From positions 1-37,600 of the forward strand of contig NASX01000025.1 of the NCBI GenBank assembly GCA_002085155.1: 37,600 nt of DNA, in the 5' to 3' direction. Of the stretch, positions 1 through 8,708 are shown in pieces. Both the position numbers and the translations under genes were made by a program. Numbering within the stretch: the first letter of the stretch is position 1; each line of letters begins with the position of its first letter. The DNA is from Sorangiineae bacterium NIC37A_2 (lineage in GTDB: Bacteria; Myxococcota_A; Polyangia; Polyangiales; Polyangiaceae). The notes under the pieces are model-generated. The model was given only the letters and a program-made list of their open reading frames with translations, did not search any database and was not told where the DNA came from.

Positions 1-33
1 CTGTACGTCTACCGTGTTCCATCGAAAGGGGTC

Positions 34-564
34 ATGGCGGAGGAAAGTCGAGAGTCTCCTCGCGGAATGCGCCGGCTTTGGCTGCCTGTGAGCTTTGCCG
101 CAGCGCTTGGGGTCCTCGGAGGTCTCGGAGGCTACACCCTGCGCTACGCGGAGGGGCTTTCGTATCTGAGTCGGGACCCAGAAGCATGTGTGAACTGTCA
201 CATCATGCAGCCCCAGTTCGACGCCTGGCAGAAAGCTAGTCACCACGCGGTCGCGGTCTGTGTCGACTGTCACCTGCCTGAGAGCTTCTTCTACAAGTAC
301 TACACGAAGGCCGAGAACGGCTATCGACACGGCAAGCTCTTCACGACCCAGACCTTCCGCGAGCCGATCGAGATCGGCAAGGCGGGTCGAAAGATCCTGC
401 AAGAAAACTGCATCCGCTGTCACGGCGAGCTCACGCACAACATCACGATGATGTCTCATGATGAGTCCACCCCTTGCGTGAAGTGCCATGCGACGGCTGG
501 CCACGGACAGCGCCTCGGACTCGGCGGCCCTCTGCGATCTGCAGAGCTCAACTCGGGCAAGTGA
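34..564 (+). CDS. nrfH: Cytochrome c nitrite reductase small subunit NrfH (tetrahaem quinol dehydrogenase)
   Basis: This 176-residue protein has one N-terminal membrane segment (about residues 15-35) and four c-type haem motifs: CVNCH 52-56, CVDCH 76-80, CIRCH 126-130 and CVKCH 148-152. The first motif is followed by Ile-Met (CHIM), the CX2CHXM arrangement in which Met ligates haem 1 of NrfH. NrfH anchors NrfA to the outer face of the cytoplasmic membrane and passes electrons to it from menaquinol. The ATG at 34 follows an AAAGGGG ribosome site at about 25-31. The frame is open to the window edge, so a longer N-terminus cannot be excluded, but the anchor is correctly placed with this start. 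nrfA begins 3 bases downstream, so the two genes are a transcription unit. I am confident of the family. Confidence 0.95.
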   Translation: MAEESRESPRGMRRLWLPVSFAAALGVLGGLGGYTLRYAEGLSYLSRDPEACVNCHIMQPQFDAWQKASHHAVAVCVDCHLPESFFYKYYTKAENGYRHGKLFTTQTFREPIEIGKAGRKILQENCIRCHGELTHNITMMSHDESTPCVKCHATAGHGQRLGLGGPLRSAELNSGK

Positions 565-567
565 ACC

Positions 568-2115
568 ATGACCAAAGAAGACAAGACACCTTGGTATCAA
601 TCGCGGCTCGGCTTCGGCGTCATCATGGGAGGTGTGGCCGCAGTGTCGGCGGGCCTCGCGGCGCTGCTCGTGAACATTTCCGAGCGAAAGGCAGAGCAGA
701 AGGTGGCCTTCGTGCGCGTCGTCGAAGTCGGGGAAAACGATACGGATCCTGAAAAATGGGGCAGAAACTGGCCGGCCCAATACGACAGCTACAAGAAGAC
801 CGCCCTCAAGACCCAGACGCGCTTCGGCGGTCATGCAGGCAGCGAAGCGCTCCCGGAGGAGAAGATTGAACGCGATCCGTGGCTCAAGAGGATGTTCCTC
901 GGCTACGCTTTCTCGATCGACTACCGCGACCGCCGCGGTCATGCGTACATGCTCGACGATCAGGAGCAGACCGAACGCCTCACCAAACCTCAATCAGGGT
1001 CCTGTCTCCACTGCCACGCCTCGATCATGCCGCTCTACCGAGAGCTCGGCGACGGAGACGCCGTGGTTGGTTTCGAAAAGACCTACCAGTACAGCTATCA
1101 GGACCTTCACAAGAAGCTGAAGGACTCAGGCCACGCCCATCCGGTCAGCTGCGTCGATTGCCACGACCCTGAGACGATGACTTTGCGCGTGACTCGCCCC
1201 GGATTTTTGGCGGGAATCGCCGCGCTCGCAGACAGCGACGTCCCACTGCCGGCGATCCCCAGCATCGAGATCTGGCGCCAAAACGGGAAAAAGGGGACCT
1301 ACAACCCGAACGCCGAGGCGACCAGGAACGAGATGCGCTCCTTCGTGTGCGGTCAGTGCCACGTCGAATATTACTGCTCGTCGAAAATGCCCCTCACATT
1401 CCCCTGGGGCAAAGGCCTGAAGGTCGAGCAGATCGAAGAGTTCTGGGATGAGGCGAAGTTCGTGGACGGCTCGAAGTTCGTCGACTACGCCCACGCGGAG
1501 ACCGGGGCTCCAATCCTCAAGGCGCAGCACCCCGAGTTCGAGCTCTGGAATCAAGGCATTCACGCTCGAAGCGGCGTCTCCTGCGCCGATTGTCACATGC
1601 CCTACATCCGGGAAGGCGCTGCCAAGATCAGTGACCACTGGGTTCGAAGCCCGCTCTTGAACGTCAATCGAGCCTGCCAAACCTGCCACCGCGCGAGCGA
1701 ATCCGAGCTCCTGGCCCGCGTCGACAGCATCCAGTCGAAGAACTACGACCTGCTCCAGAGAGGCGGCGCCGCCATTGTGCAGCTCATCGACGCCATCCTT
1801 GAGGCCAGAAAGCGCGGCGTGAGCGAAGAGGGGCTCGAAGGCGCGCTCGCCATGCAGCGCAAAGCTCAGTGGCGTCTCGACTTCATCGCCGCCGAAAACA
1901 GCATGGGCTTCCACGCGCCTCAGGAAGCGGCTCGCATTCTCGGTGAAGCCATCGACTATGCTCGCCAAGGCGAGACGATCGCCTGGAGAGCAATCAGCGG
2001 CGCGCCGGCAGCAGCCCCAGTCGAAGCATCCCCGGGCTCTGCCCCGGCCGACTCCGGCGCTCCCGACGCCAAGAAAGAGGGTCCCCGTCCCGAGGCCGCA
2101 CCGGCCGCCCCGTGA
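568..2115 (+). CDS. nrfA: Ammonia-forming cytochrome c nitrite reductase NrfA, CXXCH catalytic-haem type
   Basis: This 515-residue pentahaem protein reduces nitrite to ammonium with six electrons. It has an N-terminal membrane or signal segment at about residues 15-37. The haem motifs are CLHCH 146-150, CVDCH 195-199, CGQCH 261-265, CADCH 339-343 and CQTCH 370-374. The third motif continues VEYY, which supplies the conserved active-site Tyr and calcium ligands. The LKAQHPE and GIH segments before the fourth motif match the NrfA calcium-site Lys/Gln and the catalytic His. In the classical enzyme the first (catalytic) haem uses CXXCK; here it is CXXCH. The last 45 or so residues are an Ala/Pro-rich tail not expected in the family. 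The stop overlaps the GTG start of the next gene. I infer that NrfH is the electron donor. Confidence 0.95.
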   Translation: MTKEDKTPWYQSRLGFGVIMGGVAAVSAGLAALLVNISERKAEQKVAFVRVVEVGENDTDPEKWGRNWPAQYDSYKKTALKTQTRFGGHAGSEALPEEKIERDPWLKRMFLGYAFSIDYRDRRGHAYMLDDQEQTERLTKPQSGSCLHCHASIMPLYRELGDGDAVVGFEKTYQYSYQDLHKKLKDSGHAHPVSCVDCHDPETMTLRVTRPGFLAGIAALADSDVPLPAIPSIEIWRQNGKKGTYNPNAEATRNEMRSFVCGQCHVEYYCSSKMPLTFPWGKGLKVEQIEEFWDEAKFVDGSKFVDYAHAETGAPILKAQHPEFELWNQGIHARSGVSCADCHMPYIREGAAKISDHWVRSPLLNVNRACQTCHRASESELLARVDSIQSKNYDLLQRGGAAIVQLIDAILEARKRGVSEEGLEGALAMQRKAQWRLDFIAAENSMGFHAPQEAARILGEAIDYARQGETIAWRAISGAPAAAPVEASPGSAPADSGAPDAKKEGPRPEAAPAAP

Positions 2116-3398
2116 TCCCGCCCGCGCCTCCTTCCCCTCCACAGACCGAGTTCGTCTCGGTCAAAGATGGCTGTTTCTCCATCGCGGGCCGGCCCCACCG
2201 CTTCGTCGGAGCGAACCTCTGGTACGCGGCCTATCTAGGAGCCGAAGCGCCGCTCGGCGATCGAGCACGTCTCGTCCGCGAACTGGACCGCCTCTCCTCC
2301 CTCGGCGTGACCAACTTGCGCATCCTCGCCGCGAGTGAAGACTCTCCGCTCCGGAGCGCGGTCCGTCCCGCCTTTCACGACAAGAGCGGAGCCTGGAACG
2401 AGCGCTGCCTCGAAGGGCTCGATTTTGCGCTCGCCGAGATGAAAAAAAGGGGCCAGCGCGCCGTCCTTTATCTCTCGAACTTCTGGGAGTGGTCCGGAGG
2501 GCTCATGACCTATCTGGCCTGGACGAACGGTGGCCACTTCGTCGACATCGACGACTCCGATGACCCTTGGTCGAAGTTTGCCGACTTTGCCGCTGACTTC
2601 TACGTATCTCCCCCAGCCATCGCCGCCTATCAGGAAGCGGTGCGCAGGATCGTCGGTCGCAAAAACACCATCACCCGCGTCCCCTACTCCGAAGATCCGA
2701 CCATCTTCGCCTGGCAAGTCGCCAACGAACCGCGCCCCGGCGCAGCGGTCGACGTCATCGACCAGCACATCGACGCCTATTGCCAGTTTCTCGCCGGCAC
2801 CGCCCGACTGATCCGCTCCCTCGCCCCTCACCATCTCATCTCCACGGGCAGCGAAGGACTCGCCGGCTGCTCCTACAGGCGAGACGATCTCAAACGAGCC
2901 CATGACGTCCCCGAGATCGACTACCTGACGGCCCACATCTGGCCGCAAAACTGGGGCTGGATCGAGACGAGGAGTATCCCTAGCACTTTCGCGCGCGCCG
3001 AGGAGCGCGCTCGAGAGTACATCGATGACCACCTCGCCCTCGCCCGGGAGCTCGGGCGCCCGCTTGTGATCGAAGAGTTCGGATTTCCCCGCGACGGAGT
3101 CAGCTATGACCCTCTGAGCTCGACCTCGTTCCGGGACCGCTTCTACGGGCTGATCTATGAAGCCGCTCTGGAGAGCGCTCTCGGCGGGGGGCCCCTTTCT
3201 GGAACGAACTTCTGGGCCTATGGCGGCGAGGGGCGCGCGCTCCGCGCCGATTTTCGCCCCAGCCCCGACGATACGGCGTATCTTGGAGACCCGCCGCACG
3301 AACCTCAGGGCTGGTATTCTGTCTTCGACACGGATATCGCTACCTGCGAGCTCATCAGGGCCCACGCCGAGGCTCTCGTGACGCTCGGCGAAATCTGA
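2112..3398 (+). CDS. GH5 family glycoside hydrolase, endo-beta-1,4-mannanase-like
   Basis: This 428-residue TIM-barrel hydrolase probably cleaves beta-mannan. It starts [11 protein letters not shown] and has the mid-region motif [11 protein letters not shown], both typical of mannanase-type GH5 proteins. The acid/base Glu lies in [10 protein letters not shown] (Glu206). The nucleophile lies in VIEEFGFP (Glu321 or Glu322, most likely the Glu just before Phe-Gly). The start is a GTG at 2112 inside the last codons of nrfA (GTGA overlap), which implies translational coupling. No signal peptide is visible: the N-terminus is Pro-rich and hydrophilic, and extending the frame upstream adds no hydrophobic segment. 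The enzyme therefore appears cytoplasmic, unlike most mannanases. glgX starts 3 bp after its stop. The substrate is inferred from motifs only; another beta-mannoside or beta-glucan is possible. Confidence 0.85.
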   Translation: MIPPAPPSPPQTEFVSVKDGCFSIAGRPHRFVGANLWYAAYLGAEAPLGDRARLVRELDRLSSLGVTNLRILAASEDSPLRSAVRPAFHDKSGAWNERCLEGLDFALAEMKKRGQRAVLYLSNFWEWSGGLMTYLAWTNGGHFVDIDDSDDPWSKFADFAADFYVSPPAIAAYQEAVRRIVGRKNTITRVPYSEDPTIFAWQVANEPRPGAAVDVIDQHIDAYCQFLAGTARLIRSLAPHHLISTGSEGLAGCSYRRDDLKRAHDVPEIDYLTAHIWPQNWGWIETRSIPSTFARAEERAREYIDDHLALARELGRPLVIEEFGFPRDGVSYDPLSSTSFRDRFYGLIYEAALESALGGGPLSGTNFWAYGGEGRALRADFRPSPDDTAYLGDPPHEPQGWYSVFDTDIATCELIRAHAEALVTLGEI

Positions 3399-3400
3399 TC

Positions 3401-5500
3401 ATGAGACAGCGACGCGTCACCAAGGGCTCGAGCGCTCCCCTCGGCGCCACGGTCATGCCCGGCGGCGTCAATTTCAGCGTTTACTCACGCGACGCCACGC
3501 TCATCGAGCTCGTGCTCTTCGACTCCGTGGATGACGCGGAGCCGTCCCAGGTTATCCCGCTCCGGCCCGACGGGCACCGCTCGTACCACTACTACCACGC
3601 CTTCGTGGAGGGCATCGGCGCAGGTCAAATCTATGGGTACCGCGCCCATGGTCCGTTTCTTCCCCACCGAGGGCTGCGCTTTGACCCGGAGAAGGTCCTC
3701 GTCGACCCCTACGGCCTCTTGGTCCTCACCCCGAGTGCCTACAGCCGCGAAGCGGCGTCGCGCCCTGGCTCGAACATCCGGGAGGCCATGAAGAGCATGG
3801 TGGTCGACCCGCGCTGCTATGATTGGGAGGGGGACATGCCCCTCTGTACCCCTTCGGTCCGCACCGTCATCTACGAGATGCACGTGCGGGGCTTCACGCA
3901 ACATGAGAGCTCCGGCGTCGCCCCCGAGCGGCGCGGGACCTACGCGGGACTGATCGAGAAGATCCCCTACCTCAAGGAGCTCGGCATCACCGCGGTCGAA
4001 CTGCTCCCGGTCTTCCAGTTCGATCCCACCGACGCCCCTCCCGGTCTCACGAACTACTGGGGCTATCAGCCCGTCTCCTTCTTCGCACCTCACCTCCCCT
4101 ATAGCTCGCGGAAAGATCCCTTGGGCGCGCTCGACGAGTTCCGCGACATGGTGAAAGCCCTGCACCGCGCGGGCATCGAAGTCATTGTCGACGTCGTTTT
4201 CAATCACACGACCGAGGGCGGTGAAGGCGGACCCACGCTTTCATACCGCGGCCTCGCGAACAACACCTACTACATCCTCGAAGAGAACGAACCGCGGCGC
4301 TACAAGGACTTTACCGGCTGCGGCAACACTCTCAACTCGAATCACTCGATCGTGCGCCGCATGATCCAAGACAGCCTCCGCTACTGGGTGTCAGAGATGC
4401 ACGTCGACGGCTTTCGCTTCGACTTAGCCTCGGTGCTGTCCAGAGACATGAGCGGGCACCCAGTGCCTCATCCTGCGGTGATCTGGGACATCGAGTCCGA
4501 CCCGCTCCTCTCCGGGACCAAGCTGATCGCCGAGGCCTGGGATGCGGCGGGCCTGTACCAGCTTGGTAGCTTCGTCGGAGATGCCTGGCTCGAATGGAAC
4601 GGAAAATTTCGCGACGACGTGCGCCGCTTCGTGCGAGGGGACAATAAAAGTGTGCCGGCCGTCGCCGCGCGCATCATGGGCAGTCCCGACATCTTCGTTT
4701 CGGAAGAGCGAGACGCCGAACAAAGTATCAACTTCGTCACCTGCCACGACGGCTTCACGGCCAATGATCTCGTCAGCTACAACGTCAAGCACAACGAGGC
4801 GAACCTCGAAAACAGCCGTGACGGCACCGACGAGAATCTGAGCTGGAACTGCGGAGTCGAAGGCGAAACGGACGATCCTGAGATCAATCAACTCCGGGAA
4901 AGACAGCTCAAGAACCTCGCGTTGTTGACGATGATCTCCTCAGGGATCCCCATGATCCTCATGGGCGACGAGGTCCGCCGGACCCAGCGCGGCAATAACA
5001 ACGCCTATTGCCAGGACAATGAGCTGAGCTGGTTCGACTGGACTCTGGTAGAAAAGAACAAGGGGCTCCACCGGTTCGTGAGCATGCTCTGTCAGATGCG
5101 CTCTGCGCCTCACGCCGAGGCCTTTACTCCCGGACCACATCTCTGCGACCTCATTGAAGAGACCTCCATTCACTGGCACGGCGTGAAGCTGGGCGAGCCG
5201 GATTGGAGCGACGACTCCCATTCTATCGCCTTCGAGCTCACCGGTGCCCTCGGGCGGTATCACCTCTACTGCGCCCTGAATTCCTATTGGGAACCGCTGA
5301 ATTTCGAGCTACCCCGGGTCCCCGCCCAGCCCTTCCGGTTGTGCATCGACACCTCCTTGCCCTCTCCAGACGATATTCGCCCGCTCTTGATCGCTCCGCC
5401 CTATGAGCAGAGCCACTACGTGGTCGGACCGCGCACGTTCGTGCTGTTTGCGCGCAGTCTCTTTCTGCCGGACCACCCGCCCTCTTCGCATCCTTTCTAA
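3401..5500 (+). CDS. glgX: Glycogen debranching enzyme GlgX / isoamylase-type (GH13)
   Basis: This 699-residue enzyme should hydrolyse alpha-1,6 branches of glycogen or limit dextrins in the cytoplasm. The N-terminal beta-sandwich domain (about residues 10-110) contains GVNFSVYSRDAT, typical of CBM48. The GH13 barrel carries the catalytic triad: Asp341 in DGFRFDLAS, Glu378 in LIAEAWDAAG and Asp450 in TCHDGFT. The AEAWDAAGLYQ signature and the length match GlgX/TreX/isoamylase debranching enzymes. The ATG at 3401 lies 3 bases after the GH5 stop, so it is the fourth gene of the nrfH-nrfA-GH5-glgX run. This pairing suggests that intracellular glycan breakdown is expressed together with nitrite reduction; that link is an inference. 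Confidence 0.93.
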   Translation: MRQRRVTKGSSAPLGATVMPGGVNFSVYSRDATLIELVLFDSVDDAEPSQVIPLRPDGHRSYHYYHAFVEGIGAGQIYGYRAHGPFLPHRGLRFDPEKVLVDPYGLLVLTPSAYSREAASRPGSNIREAMKSMVVDPRCYDWEGDMPLCTPSVRTVIYEMHVRGFTQHESSGVAPERRGTYAGLIEKIPYLKELGITAVELLPVFQFDPTDAPPGLTNYWGYQPVSFFAPHLPYSSRKDPLGALDEFRDMVKALHRAGIEVIVDVVFNHTTEGGEGGPTLSYRGLANNTYYILEENEPRRYKDFTGCGNTLNSNHSIVRRMIQDSLRYWVSEMHVDGFRFDLASVLSRDMSGHPVPHPAVIWDIESDPLLSGTKLIAEAWDAAGLYQLGSFVGDAWLEWNGKFRDDVRRFVRGDNKSVPAVAARIMGSPDIFVSEERDAEQSINFVTCHDGFTANDLVSYNVKHNEANLENSRDGTDENLSWNCGVEGETDDPEINQLRERQLKNLALLTMISSGIPMILMGDEVRRTQRGNNNAYCQDNELSWFDWTLVEKNKGLHRFVSMLCQMRSAPHAEAFTPGPHLCDLIEETSIHWHGVKLGEPDWSDDSHSIAFELTGALGRYHLYCALNSYWEPLNFELPRVPAQPFRLCIDTSLPSPDDIRPLLIAPPYEQSHYVVGPRTFVLFARSLFLPDHPPSSHPF

Positions 5501-5537
5501 GAGCGGAGAGCGAACGGACAACATTCCGCTCACCCAG

Positions 5538-5556
5538 CGAAAGAATTGTCCTTTCG
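5538..5556 (+). terminator. Small hairpin downstream of glgX, possible terminator
   Basis: Arms CGAAAG (5538-5543) and CTTTCG (5551-5556) enclose a 7-base loop 37 bp after the glgX stop. The sequence after it has no T-run, so intrinsic termination would be weak. It is the only stem seen between glgX and the next gene. Confidence 0.3.
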
Positions 5557-5625
5557 TGTGCTGTCCCGCCTTGGCCATCATCGCGCCTCGGGGCATGATG
5601 ACGAGAGAGGAGAGAGGCGAAGACC

Positions 5626-6669
5626 ATGAGCTTTGGACCAAAGAAGAGAGGCCACTCGGGACGTTTCATCGGCCGGCGCGAATGGCTCGCCGGAATGACC
5701 GTCGGGCTCTCAGGGATCTCATGTGTGAGCGAAGAGCCCACCGCGAAGTGGCCGGGGAGCGGGGGCGCACCGGGCAGTGGTGGATATCCGTGGAGCGGTG
5801 GTGCACCGGGCAGCGGAGGCGCACCGGGCAGCGGTGGTGCACCCGGAGCCGGCGGAGCCTTAGAGAGCGGCGGCGCGCCGGGTGCGGGTGGTTTCATCGA
5901 CGGGCGCCTCGGGCGGGCGGCCTCCGACCAAGTGCTGCTCGGTTCAACGGGCATTCAAATCTCACGACTTGCGATGGGCAGCGGAACGCACGGCTCGAAT
6001 GGCGCCTCCGATCAAACTCGCCTGGGCACAGCTTTCCCGCGCATGCTCGTTGAGAGCTACGATCGCGGGATCACCTTCTTCGAGACCGCTGACCAATACG
6101 GGGCTCACCAGCAGGTCGGCGCCGCCGCCCGCGCCATCGGTCGGCAGAAGGTGGTCGTCATGACCAAATCCCACGCCCAGACCTGGGACGAAATGGAGGC
6201 GGATTTGAATCGCTTCCTGAAAGAACTCGGCACCGACTACATCGACATCGTCCTGCTCCACAACAAACAGAGCGCCACCTGGACCACCGAGTGCGAGGGC
6301 GCCATGGAGTACCTCGCCGAAGCGAAACGCCGCGGTGTCATTCGGGCTCACGGCGTTTCTTGTCACACGCTGAGCGCCCTCAAGCTCGCGGCGGAGACCG
6401 AGTGGGTCGACGTCGATCTCGCGCGCATCAATCCCTTCGGGCTGCACATGGACGCCGACCCTGCGACGGTCATTCCCATCCTCGAGCGCATGAAGGCCGC
6501 CGGAAAGGGCGTGATCGGAATGAAGATCCTCGGTCAAGGAGATGCAGTCAACCGCATCGATCAGGCGATCGAACACGCCGTGCGCCTTGGAGCCCTCGAT
6601 GCCTTCACCATCGGATTCACCTCCCCGCGTCAGCTCGACGAGGTCGCCGAGAAGATCGCTCAAATCTGA
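5626..6669 (+). CDS. Tat-exported lipoprotein of the aldo/keto reductase family
   Basis: This 347-residue protein has a twin-arginine start (RREWL, Arg17-Arg18), a short hydrophobic stretch and a lipobox ending at Cys33 (GISC). A Gly-Ser-Ala-Pro repeat spacer at residues 44-90 follows. The rest is an aldo/keto reductase barrel with the full catalytic tetrad: Asp156 and Tyr158 (ADQYG), Lys181 (MTKSH) and His212 (LLHNK). Family members usually reduce carbonyls with NADPH. Export by Tat, which carries folded and often cofactor-loaded proteins, would let the cofactor travel with the enzyme, but free NADPH is not expected outside the cytoplasm. The physiological substrate is unknown. A purine-rich ribosome site (GGAGAGAGG) precedes the ATG. 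The stop overlaps the ATG of the DUF4112 gene. Confidence 0.88.
   Translation: MSFGPKKRGHSGRFIGRREWLAGMTVGLSGISCVSEEPTAKWPGSGGAPGSGGYPWSGGAPGSGGAPGSGGAPGAGGALESGGAPGAGGFIDGRLGRAASDQVLLGSTGIQISRLAMGSGTHGSNGASDQTRLGTAFPRMLVESYDRGITFFETADQYGAHQQVGAAARAIGRQKVVVMTKSHAQTWDEMEADLNRFLKELGTDYIDIVLLHNKQSATWTTECEGAMEYLAEAKRRGVIRAHGVSCHTLSALKLAAETEWVDVDLARINPFGLHMDADPATVIPILERMKAAGKGVIGMKILGQGDAVNRIDQAIEHAVRLGALDAFTIGFTSPRQLDEVAEKIAQI
5755..5893 (+). repeat. Tandem Gly-rich coding repeat (about 15-bp units)
   Basis: The DNA encoding residues 44-90 of the exported aldo/keto reductase consists of near-identical units of about 15 bp encoding G-G-A-P-G-S or close variants (SGGAP/GSGGA). The repetition gives a flexible spacer between the lipid anchor and the enzyme domain. 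Such arrays can gain or lose units by slippage, so spacer length may vary between strains. Confidence 0.8.
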
Positions 6670-7124
6670 TGCAGCGAGAACCTGTTACTTACACTCAGTA
6701 CGATACCCGTGCCGAGCTCGAACGCCTCGAGCGCTGGAGCCGGCTCATGGACGAGAAGTTTCTCGATCCGGCCCTCGGCCTCCTGATTCCAGGCTTCGGC
6801 GACGTTCTCGGCTCGCTCTTTGGCCTCTACGGTCTCTTGGTCGCGCGCCGTATCGGCGCCCCGCCGATCGTGATGGCTCGTATGCTCCTGAACCTGACGA
6901 TCGACGCTTTGATCGGCGCGATCCCCGTAGCCGGCGCAATTGGCGATTTCTTCTTCCGGGCCCACCTCCGGAACCTCGCGCTCCTCAGAGCGCGGGAGGC
7001 CGAGCCTCAAAAGGCCCAGCCCTCCGACTACTTCGTCGTCTTCGGAGCGGCTCTTCTCTTCCTCTTGTCTCTTCTTTTGCCCCTGGTCCTTCTGGCTTGG
7101 CTGATTGCGCTGTTGTTCGACTGA
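6669..7124 (+). CDS. DUF4112 family membrane protein
   Basis: This 151-residue protein starts with an ATG that overlaps the stop of the aldo/keto reductase (TGATG at 6667-6671), so translation is probably coupled. It has a charged N-terminus (LERLERWSRLMDEKF), then the pattern DPALGLLIPGFGDVLG, then NLTIDALIGAIPVAGAIGDFFFRA, which are the conserved segments of DUF4112. The C-terminus is a very hydrophobic Leu-rich transmembrane helix at about residues 120-150. The family has no established biochemical function. Genetic coupling to an exported reductase is the only clue here. Confidence 0.82.
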   Translation: MQREPVTYTQYDTRAELERLERWSRLMDEKFLDPALGLLIPGFGDVLGSLFGLYGLLVARRIGAPPIVMARMLLNLTIDALIGAIPVAGAIGDFFFRAHLRNLALLRAREAEPQKAQPSDYFVVFGAALLFLLSLLLPLVLLAWLIALLFD

Positions 7125-7202
7125 CCTTCCGGTCACCTGGCGGGTGAGGGGTGTCGAAATGCTCGTGGCAACGGGTTCCAGAGCGTCATAAAAGAGAGTT
7201 CT

Positions 7203-8600
7203 ATGAGCGCTGTTCGCACGGAAACCGACACCCTGGGCGCGGTCGAAGTCCCTTCAGACCGATATTACGGCGCACAGACCCACCGCTCGCTCCTGCACTT
7301 CGCGATCGGCAGTGAGCGTTTCCCTCGCAGCATGATCGCCGCGCTCGGGCTCGTCAAAAAAGCGGCCGCCCTCACCAACGCTGAACTCGGGGTCCTTCCA
7401 AAAGATTTCACCGATTTCATCGTAAAGGCGGCGGAAGAGGTCGAGCGCGGGGAGCTCGACGATCACTTCCCGCTCCGCGTCTGGCAAACGGGCAGCGGCA
7501 CACAGACGAATATGAACGCCAACGAGGTCATCTCGAACCGCGCAATTGAGCTCGCGGGCGGCGTTCTCGGGAGCAAATCTCCCATTCACCCGAACGACCA
7601 CGTCAACCGCGGTCAATCATCGAACGACGTCTTCCCCACGGCGATGCACATCGCCGCCGCGAGGGAGGTCCACGCGCGACTTCTGCCCGAGGTCCGCGGG
7701 CTCGAAGAAGCTCTTCGCGATAAGGCGGAGAGCTTCCACGACATCATCAAGATCGGCCGCACCCACCTCCAGGACGCAACCCCTCTCAGGCTCGGCGATG
7801 AATTCGGCGCCATGGAGAGTCAGGTCCGCCACGCGCGACTTCGCGTCGAGAGCGCGCTCCCCGAAGTCTACGAGCTTGCCCTGGGAGGGACCGCCGTCGG
7901 CACTGGCCTCGGTACCCATCCCCGCTTCTCCGAGCTCGCCTGCGAAAAGATCGCAGCCTTCACGGGCCTCCCCTTTCGGCCCGCCGAAGACAAGTTTGAG
8001 GCCCTCGCGTCGCATGAGCCCCTCGTCGCCCTCCATGGCGCGCTCAAGACGCTGGCCGTAGCGCTGACCAAGATCGCCAACGACCTCCGCTGGTTGGCCT
8101 CAGGCCCGCGCTCAGGCCTTGGGGAAGTCGTATTGCCCGCAAACGAGCCCGGCTCCTCGATCATGCCGGGCAAGGTAAACCCGACGCAGTGTGAGGCGCT
8201 CACGATGGTCTGCGCGCAAGTGTTCGGAAATGACGCCGCGGTGACCTTCGCAGCGTCTCAAGGAAACTTCCAGCTCAACGTCTACAAACCAGTCATCATC
8301 CACAATGTCCTGTCGAGCATCGAGCTCCTCACTAGTAGCCTCCACAGCTTCCGGCTCTACTGCGTCGTCGACATCGTGCCCGACCGCGCGCGCATCGCGG
8401 AGCTCGTCGAGCAAAGCCTGATGCTGGTGACAGCCCTCGCCCCGAAGCTCGGCTACGATCGCGCCGCGGCCATCGCAAAACACGCTCACGAAACAGGCAT
8501 TACACTGCGAGCGGCTGCACTTGAGCTCGGGTTTGTACCCGCGGCGGAGTTCGATGAGCTCGTAGATCCCAAGCGGATGCTCGGCCCTGACGTCAAATAA
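7203..8600 (+). CDS. fumC: Class II fumarate hydratase FumC
   Basis: This 465-residue enzyme interconverts fumarate and malate in the citric acid cycle without an iron-sulfur cluster. Full family length and many signatures are present: [54 protein letters not shown] and the superfamily signature [10 protein letters not shown] at residues 317-326, whose Ser-containing loop closes over the active site. The N-terminus [22 protein letters not shown] is also typical. The ATG follows an AAAAGAGAG ribosome site. A 78-bp gap separates it from the previous gene, so it may have its own promoter. No defect is visible. Confidence 0.97.
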   Translation: MSAVRTETDTLGAVEVPSDRYYGAQTHRSLLHFAIGSERFPRSMIAALGLVKKAAALTNAELGVLPKDFTDFIVKAAEEVERGELDDHFPLRVWQTGSGTQTNMNANEVISNRAIELAGGVLGSKSPIHPNDHVNRGQSSNDVFPTAMHIAAAREVHARLLPEVRGLEEALRDKAESFHDIIKIGRTHLQDATPLRLGDEFGAMESQVRHARLRVESALPEVYELALGGTAVGTGLGTHPRFSELACEKIAAFTGLPFRPAEDKFEALASHEPLVALHGALKTLAVALTKIANDLRWLASGPRSGLGEVVLPANEPGSSIMPGKVNPTQCEALTMVCAQVFGNDAAVTFAASQGNFQLNVYKPVIIHNVLSSIELLTSSLHSFRLYCVVDIVPDRARIAELVEQSLMLVTALAPKLGYDRAAAIAKHAHETGITLRAAALELGFVPAAEFDELVDPKRMLGPDVK

Positions 8601-8708
8601 TCCAGTCGGACAAGAATCGAACGGTTCAGAGAGCTTGCGCTCACGAACCAGTGTGGCCTACTCCGCCTGCGTCGAGCTGTGCAGCACAGCTCGGGGGAAG
8701 CACGCGTG

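Noticed and set aside
1126-3365. Two long minus-strand frames opposite nrfA and the GH5 gene
   Set aside because: Both mirror real coding sequence with haem motifs and glycosidase catalytic residues; no ribosome site or protein family was seen.
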